The translations under genes were made by a program, and so were the position numbers. Shown here piece by piece: positions 36,917-44,652 of a stretch of 46,532 bases of DNA. The DNA lies in NCBI GenBank assembly GCA_947467315.1, contig CANIID010000006.1, positions 1-46,532 on the forward strand. Reading direction: 5' to 3'. This DNA comes from Betaproteobacteria bacterium (GTDB taxonomy: Bacteria > Pseudomonadota > Gammaproteobacteria > Burkholderiales > SG8-41). Numbering within the stretch: the stretch's first letter is position 1; each line of letters opens with the position of its first letter. Under the pieces are notes generated by a model that saw only the letters and a program-made list of their open reading frames with translations, was not told where the DNA came from and searched no databases.

Positions 36917-37468
36917 ATGACCGCCAGCATCATCCTCTACGACCCCACTGCTCCGCGCGCGAAAGTGCCGGCTGTGGTTGCGTCCGCCAAGCCCACGCTG
37001 GAAACCCTCGCCGGCAAAGTGGTGGGTTTCATCGACAACGCCAAGCCGAATTTTAATCATCTGGCCGACGACATCGGCGAGCTGCTGATGAGCAAATACG
37101 GCGTGAAGCAGGTATTGAAGCGCCGCAAGCGCGCGGCCTCGGTGCCCGCGCCGGATGCGGTTTACAAGGAATACGCCGAGCAATGCGACCTGGTGATTAC
37201 CGGATCGGGCGACTGAGGCTCCTGCACGTCGTGGAGTATCCACGACAGTGTCGAGATGACCAAGCGCGGCAAAGCAGCGCTGACCATTTGTTCGACCGCG
37301 TTCAAAACACTGGGCCACGCGCAGGCATCCGCGCTGGGTAAAAAAGACTTGCCGATAGCGCTGATGCCGCATCCGTTCGGGCTGCGCAAGCGCGAGGAAG
37401 TGCGCGCGATTGCGGAAAAATGCGTGGATGACATCGCGCAGTTGATGACCAAGGCGGGTTCCAAATGA
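36917..37468 (+). CDS. UGSC-family selenoprotein (copy 2), in-frame UGA read as selenocysteine
   Basis: The conventional ORF ends at TGA 37214-37216. Read-through gives 183 residues with Sec at position 100 in DLVITGSGD-U-GSC-TSWSIHDSVEMTKRG, continuing to AIAEKCVDDIAQLMTKAGSK. The N-terminal ILYDPTAPRAKVPA, LAGKVVGFIDNAKPNFNHLADDIGELLMSKYGVKQV is a very typical UGSC-family start. AAGGAG at 36905-36910 fits ATG 36917. The UGA is followed by a perfect 7-bp hairpin with loop AGUAU (37228-37246). The stop overlaps the partner gene (ATGA), so the two are translationally coupled. Predicted thiol/selenol redox activity through U-x-x-C; the substrate is unknown. Confidence 0.9.
37214..37250 (+). promoter_or_regulatory. 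Sec codon and candidate bacterial SECIS hairpin (UGSC copy 2)
   Basis: TGA 37214-37216. GTCGTGG (37228-37234) pairs perfectly with CCACGAC (37240-37246) around AGTAT, and CAC (37225-37227) can extend the stem with GTG (37248-37250) across one bulged A. The loop begins 18 nt after the UGA with G in its second position, matching the bacterial SECIS pattern. The 14 bases TGAGGCTCCTGCAC are identical to copy 1. Confidence 0.75.
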
Positions 37469-38511
37469 CCGCCAGCACACCCGCCGCTACCTTCGAAGCG
37501 CTCGACGATCTCGACGCCATCAACAAACTTTACCGTGAACGTCGCTGGAGCGATGGCTTGCCGATTGTGCCGCCGACGCCGGAGCGCGTCGCGCGCATGC
37601 TCGCCTGCACCCAGCGCAAGCGCGATGACGTGATCGCCATACTGCCGCCGGGTTTTGGCGAGGCAACCGTGGAGCGCATTGCGATCAACGCGGTGATGGC
37701 GGGCTGCGATGCGGAGTACCTGCCGGTGCTGATCGCGGCCACCGATGCCGTGGCGCAGGCGCAGTTCAACATACAGGGCATCGAGGCCACCACCAATCCG
37801 GCGGCGGTGTGGCTGGTGCTGAATGGCCCCATCGTGCAACAACTCGGCGTCAATGCCACGTTCAATTGTTTGGGCCAAGGCACGTGGGCGAATGCCACGC
37901 TGGGGCGCGCGATGCGGTTGATTCTGCAAAACATTGGCGGTGCGCTGCCCGGCGATATGGATCGCGCCACGCAGGGCCAACCCGCGAAGTACACCTTCTG
38001 CTGCGGCGAAAACGAAGCGCAAAGTCCGTGGGAGCCGCTGCACGTGGAGCGCGGTTTCGCGCGTGAGGTGAGCACGGTGACCGTGGTGCCCGCCGAAGGC
38101 ACGCTCAACATGAACACCCATTCCAAAGACGCCGAAGAATTGCTGCGCGTGATGGCGGAGTCAATGGTGCATCCCACCAGCAACGAATACTGTCACGGCG
38201 GCGAACCGTGGATTGTGTTTGCGCCCGAGCACGCGGATATCCTCAAGGCGGGCGGCCTGAGTAAGCGCGACATCAAAGAGCGCTTGTGGGAACTCACCAA
38301 AATGCCGGCTGGGCACCTATCGGTCAAAGAAATTCTGCGCGCGCAGGCGTCGCGCGCCGATGAGTACGGCGCAATCAAACCGGATACGTTATTGAGTATC
38401 GCGCGTACGCCCGACGACATCTGGTTCATCGTCGCGGGCGGGCCGGGCACGCACTCGGTGTATGTGCCGTGCTTCGGTAATTCGCGCGCGGTAACGCGGG
38501 AGATTACGTAG
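37465..38511 (+). CDS. UGSC-selenoprotein partner protein, unrecognised family (copy 2)
   Basis: 348 residues, paralog of the protein at 12730. Shared blocks are RRWSDGLPIVPPTPERV, RIAINAVMAGCDAEYLPVLIAATDAV, GRAMRLILQNIGGALPG, QSPWEPLHVERGF and a glycine-rich end IVAGGPGTHSVYVPCFG. Cys in MAGC is conserved, but the HGC and EC cysteines of copy 1 are replaced. No transmembrane or signal sequence. The overlap of its ATG with the UGSC stop (ATGA at 37465-37468) is direct evidence of coupled expression. The function is unknown; a reductant, substrate-activating or subunit role for the selenoprotein is conjecture. Confidence 0.72.
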   Translation: MTASTPAATFEALDDLDAINKLYRERRWSDGLPIVPPTPERVARMLACTQRKRDDVIAILPPGFGEATVERIAINAVMAGCDAEYLPVLIAATDAVAQAQFNIQGIEATTNPAAVWLVLNGPIVQQLGVNATFNCLGQGTWANATLGRAMRLILQNIGGALPGDMDRATQGQPAKYTFCCGENEAQSPWEPLHVERGFAREVSTVTVVPAEGTLNMNTHSKDAEELLRVMAESMVHPTSNEYCHGGEPWIVFAPEHADILKAGGLSKRDIKERLWELTKMPAGHLSVKEILRAQASRADEYGAIKPDTLLSIARTPDDIWFIVAGGPGTHSVYVPCFGNSRAVTREIT

Positions 38512-38526
38512 GCACGTAGCACGTAG

Positions 38527-38552
38527 GGCGGAAAAGCGTAGCGCCTTCCGCC
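38527..38552. repeat. REP-like hairpin (GGCGGAA...TTCCGCC)
   Basis: A 7-bp perfect stem GGCGGAA/TTCCGCC surrounds AAGCGTAGCGCC. The GCGTAGCG-type spacer resembles the spacer of the element at 7597, although the stem sequence differs. It follows the stop of the partner gene by 15 nt and may end that transcript. Confidence 0.65.
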
Positions 38553-38614
38553 GTATGCGTTTGTGGCGTCGTGGATTCATTCGGCGGCAGGTGAAGTGCT
38601 TTTCCGTTCTGCGG

Positions 38615-38649
38615 ATATAAGTAATTGATATTTAATGGTATTTTATGGG
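38615..38649 (+). repeat. AT-rich dispersed repeat, copy h
   Basis: ATATAAGTAATTGATATTTA then ATGGTATTTTATGGG. It marks the broken 5' edge of the Bug remnant. Confidence 0.5.
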
Positions 38650-38971
38650 GGCGCTCAAGGCGCAACCCATTTCGTATAAAGGCTCCGCGCCCAGTCGCGT
38701 GCCGTCCTACGCCGATCTCCGGGTAATGACCGAAGCGTTGCCCTGATTCGAGGTGTTCGAATGGTATGGTTTGATGGGGCCGCCGAATCTACCGAAACCC
38801 ATCGTGAGAAAACTGCACAGTGAGTTCGTGAAGGTCATCAAACTGAACGACATCCTCGCCGGCGGCGCAGAGCCGGTGGGCAGCGAACCCGAAGCGTTTC
38901 GGCAATATCTGCTGGCCGATCTGGCGAAGTGGGCGAAGCTGGTGAAGGAGAGCGGGGCTAAACTGAATTGA
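38645..38971 (+). pseudogene. Bug/TctC-family substrate-binding protein remnant
   Basis: One frame reads ISYKGSAP (the normal VPYKGSAP block), jumps straight to SRVPSYADLRVMTEALP, then a TGA at 38744-38746 where the family has Gly, then FEVFEWYGLMGPPNLPKPIVRKLHSEFVKV and a normal C-terminus LADLAKWAKLVKESG ending at 38971. The N-terminal half, about 60 residues after the YKG block, and one glycine codon are lost. Its 3' end overlaps the convergent GGDEF/EAL gene by 14 nt. Confidence 0.8.
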
Positions 38972-41090
38972 GGCGGGGGCGCGTTTGCTGCCGTGCGTTG
39001 TCCTGCAGGAATCGGGCAAACTCCTCGACGGGCAACGGTTTCGCGACCGCATAGCCCTGGATCTCGTCGCACCCCAGCGACTGCAAGGTATCCCGTTGCG
39101 CCTGGGTTTCCACACCCTCCGCGATGACCGTCAGCTTCAGGGCTTTGCCCATGGCGACAATCGCGGTGGTCAGCGCGGTGTCATCAGCGTCGTCCGGTAA
39201 GCCCTGCACAAACGAGCGGTCTATTTTGAGTTTATCGAATGGAAAACGCTTCAACTGACTAAGACTCGAATAGCCGGTGCCGAAATCATCCAGCGACAAC
39301 TGCACGCCGATGGCTTTCAGCTCATGCATTGCCGCAATCGTTATGTCGGCATCGCGCATCACCGCGCTTTCGGTCAGTTCCAGTTCAAGGTAGCGGGGTG
39401 CAGGGCCGCAGTCACGCAGTATCTGCGCCACCTCTTGCGAGAGATTTTTTTGTTGGAAGTGCAGTGCGGAGAGGTTAATCGCTATTGCGATGGGCGGGAG
39501 TCCCGACGATTGCCATGCCTTGTTTTGGCGGCACGCCTCCCGCAGCACCCACTCGCCGATGCGGGCGATCAAGCCGCGTTCTTCCGCAATGGGGATGAAT
39601 TGCGCCGGAAGGAGTAGGCCCCGTACCGGATGTTGCCATCGTATCAGTGCCTCGGCGCCGACGATACGGTCGGTGTGGATATCGATCTGCGGCTGATAAT
39701 GCAGCACGAACTGATTTTGCTCCAGCGCCTGTCGCAATTCGCGATCTATCAATACCATTTCCAACACTCTCGCGTTCATGCCCATCGTGTGAAATTGGTA
39801 TTGGTTGCGCCCCGTTTGTTTGGCGTGAGCCAGCGCGGCATTTGCGCCCTTCATGAGATCGATCACATTCGCGCCATCGTCTGGGTAGATCGCGATGCCG
39901 ATACTGACCGTAACGGTGAGCGTATGGCCATCCACCGCCATGGTGCTATCGGAAATGGCGCCGTGGATGCGTTCGGCGGCATTGACGATGAACTCAATGC
40001 CGCCGGATCCGGAGATTTCCGGCAGTACCAACGCAAACTCGTCGCCGCCGATCCGCGCCAGGTTGTCTGATTCGTAGGCACACTGTTGCAGCCGCTGGGT
40101 GACTTCCCGCAAAATCTGGTCGGCGGCCACGTGCCCAAGCGAGTCATTGATTTCCTTGAAGCTATCCAGGTTGAGAAATAACACCGCGCACTTGTATTCC
40201 GCTCTATGGGCTGCTCTGATCAATGCGTTCACACGCTCGGAAAAGTTCGCGCGGTTGGGTAGTCCGGTCAATGTGTCGTGCAGCTTGCTATAGCGCAACA
40301 ATGCTTCGTTCGCGGTGTGCGCTTCCTCGCTTTGCCCGAGGATCACTTGATCTGCATGCCGAACTATGGCAAACAGGAACAGGTACAACACAGACAAGCT
40401 GCCCAGCACAAAGGCGGCAATCTTCCACGTCGTCGTTTGAAGTTTTTCGACGTAAGCCGTGACATCGGTGTAGACCTCCATGACGCCTTCCACCGGGGCG
40501 TTGCGATCCGCGCGGATGGGAACGTAGGACGAGACAAGACTGCGGTTGTTGATGACTTGTTCAAAGGCATCGAAACGATCCCTGAAGGTGATTTCGCTCA
40601 CGGCCGCGCCGGATTTCGCCGTCAGAAAACCGCTGTTCGTGCCTTTATCCTCGCCGATTTGCTGAAGGTCGGTGGAGAAAACGGTTAGCCCGTCGAGATT
40701 GTAGATCTTGACCTTTACCACCAGCAGGCCCTTCATCTGGCGCAGCACGTCTTGCCGGATGCGGGCGACCTCGGGGCGCGTGCGCAATTCGGCCACGGGC
40801 AGGGTGGAAGCATTTTTAACGTACTGCGCATGGCTGGGCCAGAGCGTGCTTGCGAACAGTTGTGTGATGTTGAGGTTGTCGCGCGTTTCGTGCTCCTCCA
40901 GCGCGGCGAGGGCAAATTGGCGATAAAAGTACACCAACACGGCGAGTACAACGAGTACGCCGATCAATCCCGCGATGGAGAAATAGCGCGTCAGTTGAAA
41001 CCTGGAAGCCGGCTTTGGCGTAACGTTTTGGTCACTGCCGTGACCGGGCTCGCGCGGGTCGTGCGGCGGTGATTGAGGGGGCACACCCAT
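38958..41090 (-). CDS. GGDEF/EAL bifunctional c-di-GMP signalling protein with periplasmic sensor
   Basis: 710 residues from ATG 41090 (MGVPPQS); the open frame to 41216 lacks support. TM1 at about 36-57, a periplasmic CHASE-like region of ~155 residues, TM2 at about 216-240, then GGDEF with intact GGDEF at 348-352 (RIGGDEFALVLPE) and EAL with intact EAL at 480-482 (GAEALIRWQHP), plus LDDFGTGYSSL, KIDRSFVQGL and AEGVETQAQ. Both the diguanylate cyclase and phosphodiesterase motifs are present, so the net activity cannot be predicted. It is convergent with the Bug remnant and divergent from the ABC-F gene. Confidence 0.92.
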   Translation of the reverse strand: MGVPPQSPPHDPREPGHGSDQNVTPKPASRFQLTRYFSIAGLIGVLVVLAVLVYFYRQFALAALEEHETRDNLNITQLFASTLWPSHAQYVKNASTLPVAELRTRPEVARIRQDVLRQMKGLLVVKVKIYNLDGLTVFSTDLQQIGEDKGTNSGFLTAKSGAAVSEITFRDRFDAFEQVINNRSLVSSYVPIRADRNAPVEGVMEVYTDVTAYVEKLQTTTWKIAAFVLGSLSVLYLFLFAIVRHADQVILGQSEEAHTANEALLRYSKLHDTLTGLPNRANFSERVNALIRAAHRAEYKCAVLFLNLDSFKEINDSLGHVAADQILREVTQRLQQCAYESDNLARIGGDEFALVLPEISGSGGIEFIVNAAERIHGAISDSTMAVDGHTLTVTVSIGIAIYPDDGANVIDLMKGANAALAHAKQTGRNQYQFHTMGMNARVLEMVLIDRELRQALEQNQFVLHYQPQIDIHTDRIVGAEALIRWQHPVRGLLLPAQFIPIAEERGLIARIGEWVLREACRQNKAWQSSGLPPIAIAINLSALHFQQKNLSQEVAQILRDCGPAPRYLELELTESAVMRDADITIAAMHELKAIGVQLSLDDFGTGYSSLSQLKRFPFDKLKIDRSFVQGLPDDADDTALTTAIVAMGKALKLTVIAEGVETQAQRDTLQSLGCDEIQGYAVAKPLPVEEFARFLQDNARQQTRPRLNSV

Positions 41091-41271
41091 GGCAAAGACG
41101 ATCTTTATCCGGAAAACTACAAGTGTTGTAACACGCTCAATCGCGGCCAGTCTAGCGGAAACGCCTCTCGAACACGCCCGGCACCATGCCGCGAGACAAA
41201 CTGCCGAAGGTCGCACGCAGCATCCATTGCGGCTATCATTGCGCCCTTTTCATCCCACAGGCAGCACGCTC

Positions 41272-43245
41272 GTGATCCAATTTCGTAATTTTACGCTCGC
41301 GCGCGGTGCGCGCAAGCTCATTGAAGACGCCAATCTGCAAATTCATGCGGGCTGGCGCGTCGGCCTCGTCGGCGCCAACGGCAGCGGTAAATCGAGTTTA
41401 TTCGCCTTGTTGCGCGGTGAGCTGCACTCCGAGCTGGGCGATTGTGACGTGCCTGCCGCGTGGCGCATCGCTACCGTAGCGCAGGAAACCCCCGCGCTGG
41501 CACTACCGGCTATTGATTACGTGCTTGATGGTGATACGGAATTGCGCGGTATTGAGCGTGAGTTGGCCGAGGCTGAAGCGCATCATGAAGGCGGCAACCT
41601 GTTGGGTGAATTGCACGGACGGCTGAACGATATCGGCGGCTATGGCGCACGCGCGCGGGCAGCGACGTTGCTGTCAGGGCTGGGATTTGCCGACGGCGAC
41701 ATTGAACGTCCGGTATCGGAATTCTCCGGCGGCTGGCGCATGCGCCTGAATCTGGCGCAGGCGCTGGTGAGCCGTTGCGACCTGATGCTGCTCGATGAGC
41801 CGACCAACCATCTGGACCTCGATGCGGTGGTGTGGCTGGAGAAATGGCTGGGCACCTTTCGCGGCACGCTGGTGGTGGTATCGCACGACCGTGATTTTCT
41901 CGACGGCTGCACCACGCACATTGCGCATATTTATACCGAACGGTTGACGCTCTATACCGGCAACTACTCCGCGTTTGAAACGCAGCGTGCCGCGACGCTG
42001 GCGGTGCAGCAGGCACTGTTCGAGAAGCAGCAGCGGCAGGTGGCGCATCTGCACAGTTATATTTCGCGCTTTCGCGCGCAGGCCACCAAGGCGCGCCAGG
42101 CGCAAAGCCGCCTCAAGGCGCTGGATCGCATGGAGCTGGTGTCAGCGGCGCACGTCGATGCGCCATTTGATTTTGAATTCATGACGCCGGAGCGCGCGCC
42201 CGATCCGATGCTGACATTGGAAGAGGTGGACGCGGGTTACGACGGCGTGCCGATCATCAGCAATGTGAAAATGACGCTGCGTCCGGGCGCGCGCATCGGC
42301 TTGCTGGGGCCGAACGGCGCGGGTAAATCGACACTGATTAAATTGCTTTCGGGCGAAAGCGAACCGCTGGCGGGCAGGCGTCTGGAGGCGCGTGGTTTGG
42401 CCATCGGCTATTTCGCGCAGCATCAGCTCGAACAACTGCGGCCCGACGAATCGCCGCTGTGGCATATGGTGAACCGGGAGCCGCGCACGCGCGAGCAGGA
42501 TTTACGCAACTACCTGGGTGGGTTTGATTTTCGCGGAAAGATGGTGGAAACGCCGGTGGGACCGTTTTCCGGCGGCGAAAAATCACGACTGGCGCTGGCC
42601 TTGATGATCCGCACGCGACCCAACTTGTTGTTGCTCGACGAGCCGACCAATCACCTGGATCTGGAAATGCGTCACGCGCTGAACGTGGCGATGGCCGAAT
42701 ACGAAGGCAGTCTGGTACTGGTGTCGCATGATCGCGCGCTGCTACGCAGCGTGTGCGACAGCTTTTTGCTGGTGGCCGATGGTCAGGTGAAAGAATTCGA
42801 TGGCGACGTGGATGATTATCTCGAGTGGCTGACCGCGCGCAGGCAAGCGCAGAACGCGAAGCCCGGCGCTGCCGCGAAGGTAGCGAAGGCGGCCAAGGTG
42901 GCGAAGGTGGCGAAGGTGGCCAAGGTGGAACAGCCCGCGCCGCAAGAAAATCGCGTGAACCCGCAAAAACAACAGAAAGGACAACGCGAGCAGCAAGCCA
43001 GCCGCCGTCCGCTGGAAAAAGAAGCCGCAAAACTGGATCGCGATATGGCGAAGTGGAATCTGGAAAAGCGTGAATTGGATACGCGGCTCTCCGACCCGGC
43101 GTTGTATCAGAACGCCGGCACCTCCGAGCTGCGCGTGATGGCTACGCGCCAAAGCGAGCTCGCGCAACTCATCGACACCGCCGAGCATCGCTGGCTGGAA
43201 GTGCAGGCTGCGTTGGAGGCGATGGGCGCGGTGCAAAAAGTGTAG
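41272..43245 (+). CDS. ABC-F family ATPase, YheS-like
   Basis: 657 residues from a GTG at 41272, where homology begins (IQFRNFTLARGARKLIEDANL); no strong ribosome-binding site is visible. Cassette 1: GANGSGKSS, SGGWRMRLNLAQAL, LMLLDEPTNHLD. Cassette 2: GPNGAGKST, FSGGEKSRLALALM, LLLLDEPTNHLD. The SGGWRMR signature and both NHLD boxes are typical of the YheS/ABCF3 type. The C-terminus contains a lysine/alanine/valine tract (AKVAK repeats at 42880-42930) followed by a coiled coil (EKEAAKLDRDMAKWNLEKRELD). Role: ribosome-associated ATPase, probably translation quality control. It is the second ABC-F of this window. Confidence 0.92.
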   Translation: MIQFRNFTLARGARKLIEDANLQIHAGWRVGLVGANGSGKSSLFALLRGELHSELGDCDVPAAWRIATVAQETPALALPAIDYVLDGDTELRGIERELAEAEAHHEGGNLLGELHGRLNDIGGYGARARAATLLSGLGFADGDIERPVSEFSGGWRMRLNLAQALVSRCDLMLLDEPTNHLDLDAVVWLEKWLGTFRGTLVVVSHDRDFLDGCTTHIAHIYTERLTLYTGNYSAFETQRAATLAVQQALFEKQQRQVAHLHSYISRFRAQATKARQAQSRLKALDRMELVSAAHVDAPFDFEFMTPERAPDPMLTLEEVDAGYDGVPIISNVKMTLRPGARIGLLGPNGAGKSTLIKLLSGESEPLAGRRLEARGLAIGYFAQHQLEQLRPDESPLWHMVNREPRTREQDLRNYLGGFDFRGKMVETPVGPFSGGEKSRLALALMIRTRPNLLLLDEPTNHLDLEMRHALNVAMAEYEGSLVLVSHDRALLRSVCDSFLLVADGQVKEFDGDVDDYLEWLTARRQAQNAKPGAAAKVAKAAKVAKVAKVAKVEQPAPQENRVNPQKQQKGQREQQASRRPLEKEAAKLDRDMAKWNLEKRELDTRLSDPALYQNAGTSELRVMATRQSELAQLIDTAEHRWLEVQAALEAMGAVQKV

Positions 43246-43348
43246 GTTGGCGCTGAGCCTGCGAAGCCCAACACCGCAATCGATGCAATGCGCGACGGCC
43301 GCCTACATTGCACCGCCTGTTTGTGGTGGGCTTCACAGCCCAACCTAC
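43242..43348. repeat. REP-like inverted repeat (GTAGGTTGG...CCAACCTAC)
   Basis: GTAGGTTGG (43242-43250) and CCAACCTAC (43340-43348) are perfect inverted arms. Inside are GCGAAGCCCAAC and GGTGGGCTTC, which form further pairs. Its layout is like the element at 7597. It fills the gap between the ABC-F and MFS genes. Confidence 0.7.
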
Positions 43349-43355
43349 AGCGGCC

Positions 43356-44570
43356 ATGACTGATTCTCGCCCAACCCTACCCCCCGCGACACTGAAGCTG
43401 GCGCTGCCTGTAGCGCTGCTGGGGCAAACCTTCACTGCGGCGATGATGTTCGCGCCCAGCGTGCTGGCGCCGGTGGCGAGCGTGGATATTGGCGTGCCGG
43501 CTTCCGCCGTGGGCCTGATGACATCGCTGATTTATCTCGCGGCGGCGTTTGCCGCGCCGCAGATCGGCGCGCGGGTGCCGCAGGTGGGCGCGGTGCGCGT
43601 GACGCAACTGGGTTTGGTGCTCACCGGGTGCGGGCTGGCGCTGTGCGCGGTGGCGCATCCGCTGCTGGTGTTGCTGGCGGCGATCGTGATCGGCATTGGT
43701 TACGGGCCATCCACGCCGTCCGGCTCGGCGCTGCTGGTGGAGTACACGCCGCCGCGCATGTTTAATTTCATCATGTCGATACGCCAGACCGGCGTGACGC
43801 TGGGCGGCGCGTTGGCGGGATTCGCCCTGCCGTGGTTGATACTGGCCGCCGGCTGGCGCACGGCCGTGGTGATTGCCGGCGCGGCCTGTCTGCTGGTGGC
43901 GCTAGCGTTGCAGACGGTACGCGCGCGCTTTGATTACAAGGCGCTCACAGAGCACGCGGCAACGGGCGGCACGGTCGCGCGCGCGAGCTTGCTCGCCTCG
44001 CTGCGCATGGTGCTGGCGCACCGCGCGTTGCGGCGCCTGTCGCTGACGGCTTTTTTGTATGGCGGCGTGCAATTGACGTATTCGAGTTTCATGGTGGTGT
44101 TCATGGTCGAGCAGACGGGCATGAACGTGGTGCGCGCGGGCGTGGTGTTGTCCGCGGGCATGCTCGCGGGCATGGTTGGCCGGCTGGCGTGGGGCGCGCT
44201 GGCTGATGCGTTGGGCGATTCGCGCAAGGTGTTGATCGGGCTCGGCATGGTGACTACGTTGTGCGCCGCGCTGTGTACGCAAATCACCGCACAATGGCCG
44301 TACGCCGCTATTCTGCTGTTGGCGGTGGTGTTCGGCGCCTGCACGTTTGGCTGGAACGGCGTCTACATCGCCGAGCTGGCGCGCGAAGCGCCTCCTGGAA
44401 AAGTGGCGCACGCCACTGGCGCGTCGCTGTCGTTCGCCTATGGCGGTGCGGTGGTGGTGCCGCCGTTGTTCGCGCTGGTGCTGGTGTGGAGCGGCGGCTA
44501 CGGGCTGCCGTTCGCGATGCTCGCGCTGTGTGCCGGCGCGGGTGTGCTATCACTGCGCCGTAGAGAATAA
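43356..44570 (+). CDS. MFS transporter
   Basis: 404 residues from ATG 43356. About 12 hydrophobic segments, the first near residues 15-40 (LALPVALLGQTFTAAMMFAPSVLAP), with GASLSFAYGGAVVVPPLFALVLVW toward the C-terminus. Conserved MFS pattern includes a cytoplasmic loop after TM2-3 (GARVPQVGAVRVTQLG) and SIRQTGVTLGGALAGFALPWL. It resembles CynX/NarK-like anion or metabolite carriers, but the substrate cannot be assigned. It shares the strand with the downstream permease across an AT-rich repeat. Confidence 0.88.
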   Translation: MTDSRPTLPPATLKLALPVALLGQTFTAAMMFAPSVLAPVASVDIGVPASAVGLMTSLIYLAAAFAAPQIGARVPQVGAVRVTQLGLVLTGCGLALCAVAHPLLVLLAAIVIGIGYGPSTPSGSALLVEYTPPRMFNFIMSIRQTGVTLGGALAGFALPWLILAAGWRTAVVIAGAACLLVALALQTVRARFDYKALTEHAATGGTVARASLLASLRMVLAHRALRRLSLTAFLYGGVQLTYSSFMVVFMVEQTGMNVVRAGVVLSAGMLAGMVGRLAWGALADALGDSRKVLIGLGMVTTLCAALCTQITAQWPYAAILLLAVVFGACTFGWNGVYIAELAREAPPGKVAHATGASLSFAYGGAVVVPPLFALVLVWSGGYGLPFAMLALCAGAGVLSLRRRE

Positions 44571-44606
44571 TATCAATAAAAACATATACTTATGATATAG
44601 TTTTTG
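44569..44606 (-). repeat. AT-rich dispersed repeat, copy i (minus orientation)
   Basis: On the minus strand CATAAGTATATGTTTTTATT from 44594. It is the best reference copy: 20/22 identical to 11279-11300 and 19/20 to 35907-35926. It lies between the MFS and NCS2 genes and begins at the MFS stop codon. Confidence 0.7.
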
Positions 44607-44652
44607 GTGCGCCGCTGCGCTCCATCCGACAACAACCATAACAACGCTAACC

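Noticed and set aside
38744-38746. In-frame TGA in the Bug remnant as another selenocysteine codon
   Set aside because: Bug receptors are not selenoproteins, the position is a glycine in the family, and the gene is truncated and internally deleted.
41091-41216. Upstream extension of the GGDEF/EAL protein, overlapping the ABC-F reading frame
   Set aside because: The extra residues are arginine-rich without homology features. The start at 41090 puts TM1 at a normal distance.
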